Part shown: positions 1 through 7,853 of the stretch, piece after piece
How the letters are laid out: every line of letters begins with the position of its first letter
Numbering within the stretch: the stretch's first letter is position 1
Origin: Devosia sp. MC521
GTDB lineage: Bacteria; Pseudomonadota; Alphaproteobacteria; Rhizobiales; Devosiaceae
Reading direction: 5' to 3'
Assembly (NCBI RefSeq): GCF_014127105.1
Contig: NZ_CP059902.1
Location: 124,001 to 188,000 of the forward strand
DNA length: 64,000 bases
Made by a program: the position numbers and the translations under genes
Notes under the pieces: model-generated
The model's input: only the letters and a program-made list of their open reading frames with translations
What the model was told of the DNA's origin: nothing
Database searches by the model: none

Positions 1-1037
1 GCATAACCTAAGAACACCGCCGTATCGGGATCAATCGGAACGCCATGCTCGGCGCGGTGCGCGGCTTCCGCCCATTCCCGATCGCCCGGAGCCATAATTT
101 GACCGCCCCCTTCGCGCGCAGGCGCACCGCGCAGCGCCGATAGATAGGTCAGCATGGCTTGGCCAAAAGCCTGCGCTCCAACGAACTTTGCCGGATCGAT
201 CACCATGACGAAATGGCCCATATTGCGGGGCGTACTAATGTCTTCGCCGCCATACATGGGGATGAAGTTGGGGTCGAGCGTCGTCCCGGTGAGAAGAGCG
301 GAAAACAGTGTCGCGACCCCAGCGAGCCCCGCGCCTTTAAAGCCATAGCTCGCGCCGCCCAAGGGAAGTAGCATTTCCGCCTCATGCGGATTGGTGGTTT
401 CCACCCCGTTCTTATCCGCAGCAACCCCGGGCGGCAGGGGCTCATCGAGTGAACGATGCAGCAGCACTCGGTTCATCGGAATGGACGATGTCGCCATGTC
501 CAAAAACCATGGGCGTGCATTGGGGACTGGCGCGGCAAAGGCGAGCGGGTTCGTGCCGTGGAACCGTTGCGCGCCGTCGTAAAGCGCCACCATGGCGTCG
601 GTATTGGTCGTCACAAAGGTCACAAAACCCTGCTCCGCACCGGCGATGGCATAAGCGCCCGTTGCGCCAAGATGGGATGACTGTTCAATCCCGACCCCAG
701 CGACGCCATGTTCGCGGGCGATCTCGATCCCCGCCTTCACAGCCTCATAGGCCGAGTAGTGGCCCAAACCATTGTCGGCATCAAGGATTGCGGACGAACT
801 CGCCGTGCGGCGCAGGGTGATGTTTGGCGCTTTGTTGATGCGCCCACCCGCCATCATTTTACAATAGTGCTCGGTGAGCCGAACACCGTGGCTATCAATG
901 CCAACCATGGAGGCATGCAGCAGCGCGCGGGTTGTTGCATCCGCCGCAGCAGCAATCGCCCCTGCGTCCACCAGTGCCTTGCGGACACGCGCTTCGACGT
1001 CTTTTGCTGCAACCAATATTTGCTTGTCGCTGTGCAT
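1..1037 (-). CDS. Ldh2-family malate/L-lactate/ureidoglycolate-type dehydrogenase (C-terminus beyond window)
   Basis: Reading the minus strand from the ATG at 1037 gives an open frame of 345 codons that runs off the left edge, so the C-terminus is missing. A GGGGGG stretch four bases before the ATG is the ribosome binding site. Visible family features are SHG near residues 49-51, a SHLGATGAY segment near 121-129 and GTNPLAFA near 161-168, all typical of the NAD(P)H-dependent LDH2/MDH2 oxidoreductases, which are not related to classical Rossmann lactate dehydrogenases. The family reduces or oxidises 2-keto/2-hydroxy acids. Substrate cannot be read from sequence; malate, lactate, ureidoglycolate or a sugar-acid derivative are all possible. 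It is probably cytosolic. The opgC gene ends 68 bases upstream on the same strand, so readthrough from the opg operon is possible, but no functional link is evident. Confidence 0.9.
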   Translation of the reverse strand, partial: MHSDKQILVAAKDVEARVRKALVDAGAIAAAADATTRALLHASMVGIDSHGVRLTEHYCKMMAGGRINKAPNITLRRTASSSAILDADNGLGHYSAYEAVKAGIEIAREHGVAGVGIEQSSHLGATGAYAIAGAEQGFVTFVTTNTDAMVALYDGAQRFHGTNPLAFAAPVPNARPWFLDMATSSIPMNRVLLHRSLDEPLPPGVAADKNGVETTNPHEAEMLLPLGGASYGFKGAGLAGVATLFSALLTGTTLDPNFIPMYGGEDISTPRNMGHFVMVIDPAKFVGAQAFGQAMLTYLSALRGAPAREGGGQIMAPGDREWAEAAHRAEHGVPIDPDTAVFLGY

Positions 1038-1105
1038 GTTTCCCCCCGGCCACTCATCAGCAGTTTCCTGATGGTTACGCGCGCAGGCGGTGAGTGCAAG
1101 TCGGA

Positions 1106-2332
1106 TTAGGGCGTTTTGGTCTGGCTTTGCGTACGGCGCATGTCGACAGTGCGGGTAAGGACGTAAGCCAAGAGCCACAGCGCAAAGATACCGCTGCCCA
1201 GCATCAGCCCGTCAATCAGCACCGTATCGGTGATGCCTTCTTTCGAAAGCCATGCCTTCACGGCCTGCAAGGCGATGCTCAATACTGTGCCGGTAGCAAA
1301 GACTGCCAGCCCCTGCCGTCCCATAATGCGCAAGGGGACGGCCAGACGCGAGGACGCAATCACGCGCATCTGCGGGATCGACGCAAAAACATAAAACACC
1401 GCCAACGCGTGCAAGAGACGCGGCAGGCTCAGGAAGGTCTTGTCAAACCAGGTGATGTAGAAGGGCGCGCCCATTTTGCTGATCGCGCTGAGCCCGGCCC
1501 GAAACGCTTCCCCAGCCGGTGGATATTTCATCACCACTATGGTGGCGATCAGATAGGCCAAGGCCAGCACGAAAGCGACAGGATGGGCGGGAATGAACTG
1601 CTTGCCCTGCTTCATTGCCATGCCACTCAGCACCCCAATGACGAACAGCAATTGCCACGAGAACGGGTTGAAAAACCAGCCGCCGCTATTGGGGAAGTTG
1701 GGCAGATTCAAGCGGAATTGACCGGCGATAACCCAGAGCAAGATCGAGCCCGCCAGAACCCAATAGGGGAACTTGCGTCCCAGTAAAATGATTGCGGGAG
1801 TAGACACAAGCAGCACAGCATAAAGGGGCAGAATATTGAGATAGCCGAGCTGGTGGGTCAGCAGCGGAATGCCGATCATCGTCGCCAGCGGATCGGCGAA
1901 CAGCGCCTTGATGTTGTTCTTGGTCAGCAGCTCCGCCAAATCAAAATAGCGCGCTGCGCAGGCGACAATGGCAAGGCAGATGACAGTGATGCTTAGATGC
2001 ACGAAATAGAGATAGCGCGCCCGTGCCCATGGGCGTGATACGGCCAACCACAGATTATTGCCGGGAGCGAATGCCGATGAATAGGCCAAGCCCGCCGCAA
2101 GGCCGGACATAAAAACGAAGGCCTCTGCCGCGTCCGAAAAGCCGAAGTTTCTGTTGGTTACATATTCGTAGACTGTGCCGGGCACGTGATTGATGAAAAT
2201 CATCACGAGGGCCAGCCCCCGAAAAAAGTCGAGGCGATGGTCGCGCTGTCCGGGGACAAGCCCGACAGGCGCTGGCTTGGTCGCGCCGAGATGTGACGAA
2301 ACCGGCACGCCCCGCAGCAGTCGTTTATGCAT
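1106..2332 (-). CDS. opgC: OpgC-type membrane acyltransferase for periplasmic glucans
   Basis: A 408-residue polytopic membrane protein. The N-terminal segment RLDFFRGLALVMIFINHVPG (about residues 31-50), followed by about ten hydrophobic helices, is characteristic of the OpgC family, which succinylates osmoregulated periplasmic glucans using a cytoplasmic acyl donor. The predicted place of action is the inner membrane. The ATG overlaps the end of opgH by eight bases (ATGCATAA carries the ATG of opgC and the TAA of opgH), which implies translational coupling. It is the last gene of opgG-small ORF-opgH-opgC. Transfer of succinyl rather than another acyl group is inferred from the family name, not from residues seen here. 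Confidence 0.9.
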   Translation of the reverse strand: MHKRLLRGVPVSSHLGATKPAPVGLVPGQRDHRLDFFRGLALVMIFINHVPGTVYEYVTNRNFGFSDAAEAFVFMSGLAAGLAYSSAFAPGNNLWLAVSRPWARARYLYFVHLSITVICLAIVACAARYFDLAELLTKNNIKALFADPLATMIGIPLLTHQLGYLNILPLYAVLLVSTPAIILLGRKFPYWVLAGSILLWVIAGQFRLNLPNFPNSGGWFFNPFSWQLLFVIGVLSGMAMKQGKQFIPAHPVAFVLALAYLIATIVVMKYPPAGEAFRAGLSAISKMGAPFYITWFDKTFLSLPRLLHALAVFYVFASIPQMRVIASSRLAVPLRIMGRQGLAVFATGTVLSIALQAVKAWLSKEGITDTVLIDGLMLGSGIFALWLLAYVLTRTVDMRRTQSQTKTP

Positions 2333-4085
2333 TTTCAGCAGTCAGTTCGAGCACCGCAGGCGCGACCGACACTGGTTGCGGCTTGCTCCACTGTTGCAGG
2401 ATGCGCTTATTCTCCGCGATCACCGGCACCACTTGGCGCTCCGTGACGATGGAGAAAATGTTCTTCATCAGCGGGCTCGAAGCCGAATGCGAGGTCAGGC
2501 GAATAATCAGCGGCGCCAAAACGGCCGGAACGGTTACCGGTAAGAGCCACAGCACAAACGCTGGCGCTTCGACCATCGTGAAACCGATGGTGATGATACC
2601 CACCAGCATGATCCACCAACTCGCGCCGATAGCCGTTTTCATAGGAACCACTTGCGCGTCGCGCTCGGTTGCTGGCCAACCACCGTCGAGGCCGAGGAAA
2701 ATCTGGATAACCGCACGGGTTTGAAACGCCAGCAGGATTGGCGCCATGATTGTCGAGATGACGATCTCACCCAAGGTCGAGAGCAAAACGCGCGCGGTGC
2801 CGCCAAACTGAGCATTAGTGCCGTCAAACGCCCCGCGTAATGCGATGGCCAGTTTTGGCAGGAGCAAAACTGCAGCAACGCCAACGCCCAAAATCCACGG
2901 TGCAAACTGCAAGCGTTCGCCCGGCGAGTCTGGATAGGCAGTCGCCAGAAGACTGGTGATCATCAACGCCAGCCAGATCGGGGAGGCGAGGTACGCCATA
3001 ATGCCCTGCAACAGCGTGAAGCGGTTCCAAAACTTCAGCTTTGGTGCCGCGAGCACTTTGTGGTGCTGCAGATTGCCCTGACACCAGCGACGGTCGCGTT
3101 TGGCGTATTCAATCAGGTTTTCGGGGCCATGTTCGTAAGAGCCGGGAATGGCTGGGTCCATACGGACTTTCCAGCCACCACGCGACAGCAATGCCGCCTC
3201 GACATAGTCATGGCTCAGAATATGCCCACCCCAAGGTGGACGGCCAGACAACACTGGTAGGCCGCAGCATTGCGCAAAGGCGCGGACACGCACGATGGCA
3301 TTGTGGCCCCAATACGGCCCCTCATCGCCCTGCGCCAAAGCCGCGCCACGAGCAAAGAAGGGCGATAGATAGGCGGCGGAGAACGCCATCATGCGGCCAA
3401 AGAGGCTGTCGGCATTGATCACGGTCGGCACGGTCTGCAACAGACCCAAGCGCGGATCATTGTCCATGCGCTCGGCCAGCGCGATCAGCGTCTTGCCTTC
3501 CATCAGACTGTCCGCATCCAGGATCACAGCATAATCATATGCCGCGCCAGAATTGCGCACAAAGTCTTCGATATTGCCCGCTTTGCGGCCCGTATTACGC
3601 TCGCGGCGGCGATAGAAAATGCGCGCTTCCGCTTCTGGCTCGCGCGTCAACAGCTCGAACGCGTCGATCTCTTGGGCCGCGACCTCAAGATTGGTCGTGT
3701 CCGAAAGGATTGCAAAGTCAAAACGGCTGGCGACGCCGAGCGCCACGATCTCGCGGTTCATCGCCGCAATACGTGCGAAGGTCTCGACCGGGTCCTCATT
3801 GTAAATGGGAATGAGAACCACGGTTTTGCCGGTTGGCAGCGTTGGCACGCAGGTGATCATGGTTTTGGACGCAAACGCGCCAATCACGCCGACGAGCCCA
3901 CCAAACACCAACCAAAAAGTGGCGATAAACAGCAAGCCGGCGCGCAAAAAGTCGAGCCAGTTTGGTTCGTCACCACCAATGATGTGCAGGAACGACCAAC
4001 CTGCGGCAATGGCCGAAACACTGGCAATAACCAGTGAGAAAGCGCGCATAATAGCGGCTCGGCGCGACGCCTGCATTCCAGCCAT
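2325..4085 (-). CDS. opgH: Glucan biosynthesis glucosyltransferase H
   Basis: This is the inner-membrane GT2-family glucosyltransferase that polymerises the linear beta-glucan backbone from UDP-glucose and moves it to the periplasm. It has N-terminal membrane helices, a cytoplasmic GT domain with PIYNED (about residue 93), SDTTN, the metal-binding LDADSLM (about 190), GGHILSHDYVEA and the acceptor-site RDRRW (about 330), then several C-terminal helices. Length is about 586 residues, shorter than the E. coli protein (about 850), as is common in alphaproteobacteria. I chose the ATG at 4085 because AGGTGG lies eight bases before it; a GTG at 4097 is an alternative. It follows the 44-codon ORF by 15 bases and overlaps opgC. 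Confidence 0.93.
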   Translation of the reverse strand: MAGMQASRRAAIMRAFSLVIASVSAIAAGWSFLHIIGGDEPNWLDFLRAGLLFIATFWLVFGGLVGVIGAFASKTMITCVPTLPTGKTVVLIPIYNEDPVETFARIAAMNREIVALGVASRFDFAILSDTTNLEVAAQEIDAFELLTREPEAEARIFYRRRERNTGRKAGNIEDFVRNSGAAYDYAVILDADSLMEGKTLIALAERMDNDPRLGLLQTVPTVINADSLFGRMMAFSAAYLSPFFARGAALAQGDEGPYWGHNAIVRVRAFAQCCGLPVLSGRPPWGGHILSHDYVEAALLSRGGWKVRMDPAIPGSYEHGPENLIEYAKRDRRWCQGNLQHHKVLAAPKLKFWNRFTLLQGIMAYLASPIWLALMITSLLATAYPDSPGERLQFAPWILGVGVAAVLLLPKLAIALRGAFDGTNAQFGGTARVLLSTLGEIVISTIMAPILLAFQTRAVIQIFLGLDGGWPATERDAQVVPMKTAIGASWWIMLVGIITIGFTMVEAPAFVLWLLPVTVPAVLAPLIIRLTSHSASSPLMKNIFSIVTERQVVPVIAENKRILQQWSKPQPVSVAPAVLELTAENA

Positions 4086-4100
4086 TAGATTGTCCACCTA

Positions 4101-4235
4101 TCAGCCGCGCTGCCGACCGAGAAACAGGTCAACCAGAACATTGACCAGAGAGCGATCGCGTTCGAGGCGCTGCTTTGGCATCGCCATGGGGGCATCGGGT
4201 AGGCCGAAATTTGAAGAAAAAGCGTGTCGTTTCAT
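4101..4235 (-). CDS. 44-residue small ORF between opgG and opgH, function unknown
   Basis: On the minus strand an ATG at 4235 overlaps the TGA of opgG as ATGA, preceded by a GAGGAA ribosome binding site, and opens 44 codons ending in TGA at 4101. The product starts MKRHAFSSNFGLPD and ends in a charged then hydrophobic stretch (KQRLERDR followed by SLVNVLVDLFLGRQRG), which could form an amphipathic helix. It occupies nearly the whole opgG-opgH spacer and is stop-overlapped with opgG, the arrangement of a coupled real gene. I recognise no family. It may be a small partner of OpgH or OpgG, or only a leader that couples translation of opgH. An extra gene between opgG and opgH is known in Rhodobacter sphaeroides (opgI), but I claim no homology. 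Confidence 0.55.
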   Translation of the reverse strand: MKRHAFSSNFGLPDAPMAMPKQRLERDRSLVNVLVDLFLGRQRG

Positions 4236-5863
4236 TCTATTCCTCGCCACTGGTAGATCCACGTTTCCGTAATCGGCTCATTTCCGAGCGCTATGCTGGC
4301 TTTAAGCTCGATCAGCGGTTGGTCCGCGGTGTCGATGTCTATGACAAGACGCCAATGTTCATTGGCATCGATGCGAGAAAAAGTAGTCGAAACTATGCTC
4401 CCCGCTGAGTTCGTAACCAGAACGTTAAATTCCGTGTCTGGTTCCAGATCGGGAAGGCGACCGCCTGCGAAGTCGATCACAAATTTCCTAAGGGCCGTCG
4501 CGTTTTCAACGCCAGAAACGCCGCCCATGCCTGCGCGCGTCTCCGCGACATAGGCCAGAGTTGAGTGCTCTTCGGCGTTCAGATCACCCCAAGTGAGGCG
4601 ATAGCTAAACTCGCGCGAGCTCCCGGCGGTAATGGCGCCAGCGGGGATCCAGAAGGCGCCAATATTGTCGTCCGCTTCATAGCGAGCGGGGATCTCGATT
4701 AGGCGAATAGTGCCTTCGCCCCAATTGCTGATGGGCTCAACCTTGAGTGAAGGGCGGCGCTCATAATGGGCGCCAGCATCTTGATAGGTTTCAAAGTCGC
4801 GACCGCGCTGATAGAGGCCAAAGGAGCGAATAGCCTTGTCCGCGAGATAGGTATTGCCCAAAGTTTTGGTGTTGTTCAGCGGCCGCCAGATGACTGTGCC
4901 GTCGGATGGTTCAACCAATAGGCCGGTGCTGTCATGGACCTGCGGGCGATAGTCATCAAAGCTGATGTGGTTGGCCGCGCCAAACAAGAACATCGATGTT
5001 AAAGGCGCAATGCCCAACTCGGCAATATCGGCGCGGAAGTAGAGCCGCGCGGTCACTTCCATCACGGTCTCTTGCCGATTTTCGCCCGCGGGGCGGATGA
5101 TAAAGCGATAAGCTCCGGCAACGCTTTGGCTTTCGAGGGCCGCGTATATGGTGATGCTGTCCGAGTTCTGCGGGCGTTCGAGATAGAACTCGCTAAAGCG
5201 CGGAAATTCCTCTGGTCCATCGCGCCAGGAATTGATCAGCAAGCCACGGGCACTCAAGCCATAGATATTGTCGCGGCCGAGGGCGCGGAAATAGCTCGCG
5301 CCAAGGAAAGAGACCAGCTCGTCGGCACGGTCCTTATCATTGATCGGATGATTGAGCCGGAAGCCTGCTACGCCCGGGAACTCAGCATTCTCGGCTTGGC
5401 TCTTCTGGTCTTCGTCAAAATAGAAGTTGAAGTCCGCGCCGGTGAAATTCATTGGGCGCGCTTGCCCGTCATTCACCTCGAACAGGCTCACCGTCTCTTT
5501 AAACAGCCAGCCCGGCGGGAAGACATGAACCTGATAGCCATGGTCCTGCTCGGCCCAAACAGCGCGTTTGGTATTAAACTGCACGCGGCGATGACCATCA
5601 TAATCCAGCCCTTCATAAAAGGCGGATGAGATCAGCTTTGGTGGCGCATAGGGTGCAGCGGCCACATCGCGCATGCGCGCAGAGAAACTGTCATAATTAA
5701 ATGCGAAGCTATCCGTCCCATCTGCAGCTACAGCGGGAGTAAGGCTTGTGGATGATAGCAAAACAGCGGAGGCGATCACCCCTTGGAGGAGGGAGCGTCG
5801 TGAAATTGTGTGGGGCGTTTGAATCTTCATCTTCGGCGCGGTCGGCGTCTGCCCGTTATCCAT
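4232..5863 (-). CDS. opgG: Periplasmic glucan biosynthesis protein, MdoG/OpgG family, Tat-exported
   Basis: A 543-residue protein of the MdoG family, which acts in the periplasm on nascent glucan chains for branching and backbone processing. The N-terminus carries a twin-arginine signal, SRRSLLQG, followed by a hydrophobic stretch ending in ALA-like PAVAA (about residue 47). In E. coli OpgD is Tat-exported and OpgG uses Sec, so the signal is OpgD-like, but the position at the head of the opgGHC operon argues for the OpgG role. The beta-rich body includes NDKDRADELVSFLGASYFR and the GPEEFPRFSEFYLERP region typical of the family. The ATG at 5863 is preceded by a possible TTG at 5866; a shorter start at 5830 would still keep the Tat motif. 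No strong Shine-Dalgarno is visible for the longer start. Confidence 0.92.
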   Translation of the reverse strand: MDNGQTPTAPKMKIQTPHTISRRSLLQGVIASAVLLSSTSLTPAVAADGTDSFAFNYDSFSARMRDVAAAPYAPPKLISSAFYEGLDYDGHRRVQFNTKRAVWAEQDHGYQVHVFPPGWLFKETVSLFEVNDGQARPMNFTGADFNFYFDEDQKSQAENAEFPGVAGFRLNHPINDKDRADELVSFLGASYFRALGRDNIYGLSARGLLINSWRDGPEEFPRFSEFYLERPQNSDSITIYAALESQSVAGAYRFIIRPAGENRQETVMEVTARLYFRADIAELGIAPLTSMFLFGAANHISFDDYRPQVHDSTGLLVEPSDGTVIWRPLNNTKTLGNTYLADKAIRSFGLYQRGRDFETYQDAGAHYERRPSLKVEPISNWGEGTIRLIEIPARYEADDNIGAFWIPAGAITAGSSREFSYRLTWGDLNAEEHSTLAYVAETRAGMGGVSGVENATALRKFVIDFAGGRLPDLEPDTEFNVLVTNSAGSIVSTTFSRIDANEHWRLVIDIDTADQPLIELKASIALGNEPITETWIYQWRGIE

Positions 5864-6153
5864 CAATTAAAAGGAACGTCGCCAAGGCCATAAAGTTGAG
5901 TCATGGGTGTTATGCGTAAAACGCATGGCCCATGGCGCGCCGTTGCGACCAAAACTGGGGCCGTGTAACGCGCTTGATTTGGGGCGAAATGATGGTGCAC
6001 CAACCCAGTTAGCCCGTGATTTTTTTACGGCCAGTTGTTTCAATCGATCGTGGTGCATCGGCTGTGTGCCTATAGTTGTGCACACCTAGAATGTTTGATT
6101 ATGCAACCGAAAAGCCCGCCGACGATTAAGTCGCAATAATCGATGGTAGGCCT
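5864..6153. promoter_or_regulatory. Divergent intergenic region between opgG and the receiver-like gene
   Basis: These 290 bases must hold the promoters for the opg operon (leftward) and the receiver-like gene (rightward). I see a short inverted repeat ATGCGT-AAA-ACGCAT at 5912-5926. I do not see a convincing consensus promoter or a known osmoregulatory site, and no gene. Confidence 0.4.
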
Positions 6154-6648
6154 ATGAGAACTAACGGTAAGCGCATCCTGATTGTTGAGGATGATCAAAC
6201 ACTAGCAATCACTCTAAGAGATGCCTTCCAGGCAGAGGGAGCAGTGGTCCTTGGGCCTGCTCCGACAGTATTCTGTGCCAGACATCTGATCGGACGGCGC
6301 GGGATAGACTGTGCGGTTATCAGTTCCGATCTTCCCGGAGATGAGGGCGAGCATTTTGTCACCCAGTTGGCGTCTTCTGGCACGCCGATCATAACACTCT
6401 CGCGCCATGCAAATGCGCATGCCCGGGTTCAAAAAGCCCTCGTGCGCCCGGTGGAAGCCAGCGCTGTGGTTGATTCTGTTGCGGCGCTCCTCACAGTGTA
6501 CCCAGACGATAACAACCCTATTGAGCTCAAGAGTGAGCGGGCCGTGAAGGCTTTGGGGTTAGACGACAACCCGCATATGCGGGTTGTGCGTATCTGGACC
6601 GAGGCTATGCGGCGCCAAGCCGATGAGCAAACGCAGGAGTTCCTGTGA
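6154..6648 (+). CDS. Stand-alone receiver-like protein with degenerate active site
   Basis: A 164-residue protein whose first 115 or so residues follow the CheY fold: beta1 ends in the acidic pair VEDD (residues 11-14), and the beta3 segment is CAVISSDLPGD. Aligned to usual receivers (AVLDxxLPG), the phosphoacceptor Asp is Ser57, although Asp59 is close by, and the usual Lys-Pro near beta5 is Arg-Pro (LVRPVE). Canonical phosphorylation is therefore unlikely. The C-terminal tail of about 45 residues has no output domain I recognise. Its 3' end overlaps the convergent Crp/Fnr gene by 44 bases. The related Hyphomicrobiales habit of short single receivers suggests a protein-interaction role, but the partner is unknown. 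Confidence 0.75.
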   Translation: MRTNGKRILIVEDDQTLAITLRDAFQAEGAVVLGPAPTVFCARHLIGRRGIDCAVISSDLPGDEGEHFVTQLASSGTPIITLSRHANAHARVQKALVRPVEASAVVDSVAALLTVYPDDNNPIELKSERAVKALGLDDNPHMRVVRIWTEAMRRQADEQTQEFL

Positions 6649-7369
6649 GATAGGCGGGTGAAAACCCGCCAACCGCTTTCAATCCGCCAATATCAGTGAG
6701 TGCCACGCGCGATCCTTGCGTTGAGATCAATTTGCGTCGTCGCAATTCTTGCAGTGTCCGGTTCACATGCACGGCGGACAAGCCAAGATAGTGCCCCAGC
6801 TCTGCTTGGGTCAGGCTGAAGGTGAACTGGTGGTTCTCTGACAGGCCCATGCGCCCGAGGCGATAGTCGATCTCGCAGAGGAAATGCGCCATCCGCTCGA
6901 GCGCGCTGCGGCAGCCGAGCGACAACACCAGTTCCTCGGTCATCGCATTATCAATTGTTAAGTGTGCGAGAAGCGCTGAGAGGATCCGGGGGCGTAGCTC
7001 TATCAGCGCCGTCAGTCGGTCGAGGTCTGTGGTCAACACCGTCGAGCGCACCATCGCCACCTGTGTTGTCATCGGCTTGAGGCCGGTGACAAGGCTATAA
7101 TTACACACATCTCCGGGCAGGATCATGCCCAACAGCTGCCGACGCCCTTCCGGGGTGCGGTTCTCGCGGCAAAGAATGCCCGCTGCGACAATGCTAAAGG
7201 ACTGATTGTCTTCAAACCTGTCGTGAGGGGCAAGACTCTGCTTGCTCCACGGCAGTTGCGCTAAAGCCAGAGTATCAGTGCGGTCCAAAAGGCCGGTGCT
7301 GGTAAAACGACGAAAGAGCGGGGGATCTTTCGGGCGGGTGTTAATCTCAGAGGCGGAGAGCCCCATCAT
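6605..7369 (-). CDS. Crp/Fnr-family transcriptional regulator
   Basis: 254 residues from the ATG at 7369, chosen because GGAAGGA stands six bases before it; an upstream ATG at 7426 lacks such a site. The N-terminal half is a cyclic-nucleotide-binding-like beta barrel (segment GRRQLLGMILPGDVCNYSLV). The C-terminal half is a Crp-type winged helix with LTQAELGHYLGLSAVHVNRT as the helix-turn-helix, resembling the alphaproteobacterial Crp proteins that are often annotated as Fnr/CRP family without a known ligand. No FNR-type N-terminal cysteine cluster is seen. Target genes are unknown. The gene overlaps the 3' end of the receiver-like gene on the other strand, so the two may interfere at the RNA level. 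Confidence 0.9.
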   Translation of the reverse strand: MMGLSASEINTRPKDPPLFRRFTSTGLLDRTDTLALAQLPWSKQSLAPHDRFEDNQSFSIVAAGILCRENRTPEGRRQLLGMILPGDVCNYSLVTGLKPMTTQVAMVRSTVLTTDLDRLTALIELRPRILSALLAHLTIDNAMTEELVLSLGCRSALERMAHFLCEIDYRLGRMGLSENHQFTFSLTQAELGHYLGLSAVHVNRTLQELRRRKLISTQGSRVALTDIGGLKAVGGFSPAYLTGTPAFAHRLGAA

Positions 7370-7853
7370 GCTAATCCTTCCGGGACTTTCGCGTGTTGAT
7401 CCAGTCCCTGATTGTCTAAGTGGCAAGGCCTAACGAGCGATCACATGCTGCGTTGGCGTGAGGGTCCTGCGCTACCGGCCCATCCCTTCCCAAGGGGCTG
7501 GTGAGGCAGGTGCTTTAAAAGTGGGCGTGCAGGTGTGCGATGTCAGTTGTGGGAGCGATCCGCAGGCCGCGCGGTTCCGCGCCACAGACGCTGCAAAGCG
7601 TTCCGCATCGTGGCAGAAGTTGGCGACATCTTGCGCCAAGCCGTCTCGGTGGGAGGGTAAACGCAGTACCATGCTCTCACTTTCGCTTGTTGTTTCAGCG
7701 CCAATGCGCTGAGAAACAACGGCAATCAGTGGGAGTAGTTCCTGCTGTTTGGGTAGATTAAGTCATCGCGCGCCAAGTTGAATTGGCGCGCTGGCTTAAG
7801 TGTCTGACAGGGTGGAAATTGGAATTTCTACCAGGATTGGATGCGTATAACTT
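7370..7853. other. Non-coding stretch with two hairpin-forming inverted repeats
   Basis: About 480 bases between two minus-strand genes with no supported ORF. It contains an imperfect 12-base inverted repeat at 7689-7720 (GTTGTTTCAGCG pairing with CGCTG-AG-AAACAAC, with a two-base bulge) and a perfect 9-base one at 7768-7791 (GCGCGCCAA, loop GTTGAA, TTGGCGCGC). Neither is followed by a run of T on either strand, so they are not classical terminators. They lie just downstream of the stop of the 7854-8792 gene and upstream of the crp-like gene. Confidence 0.5.
7768..7791. repeat. Perfect 9-bp inverted repeat, hairpin of unknown role
   Basis: GCGCGCCAA, six-base spacer GTTGAA, TTGGCGCGC. It begins 60 bases downstream of the stop codon of the minus-strand sugar dehydrogenase, so an RNA-stabilising hairpin or Rho-assisted stop for that gene is the simplest reading. 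There is no T-run. Confidence 0.6.
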
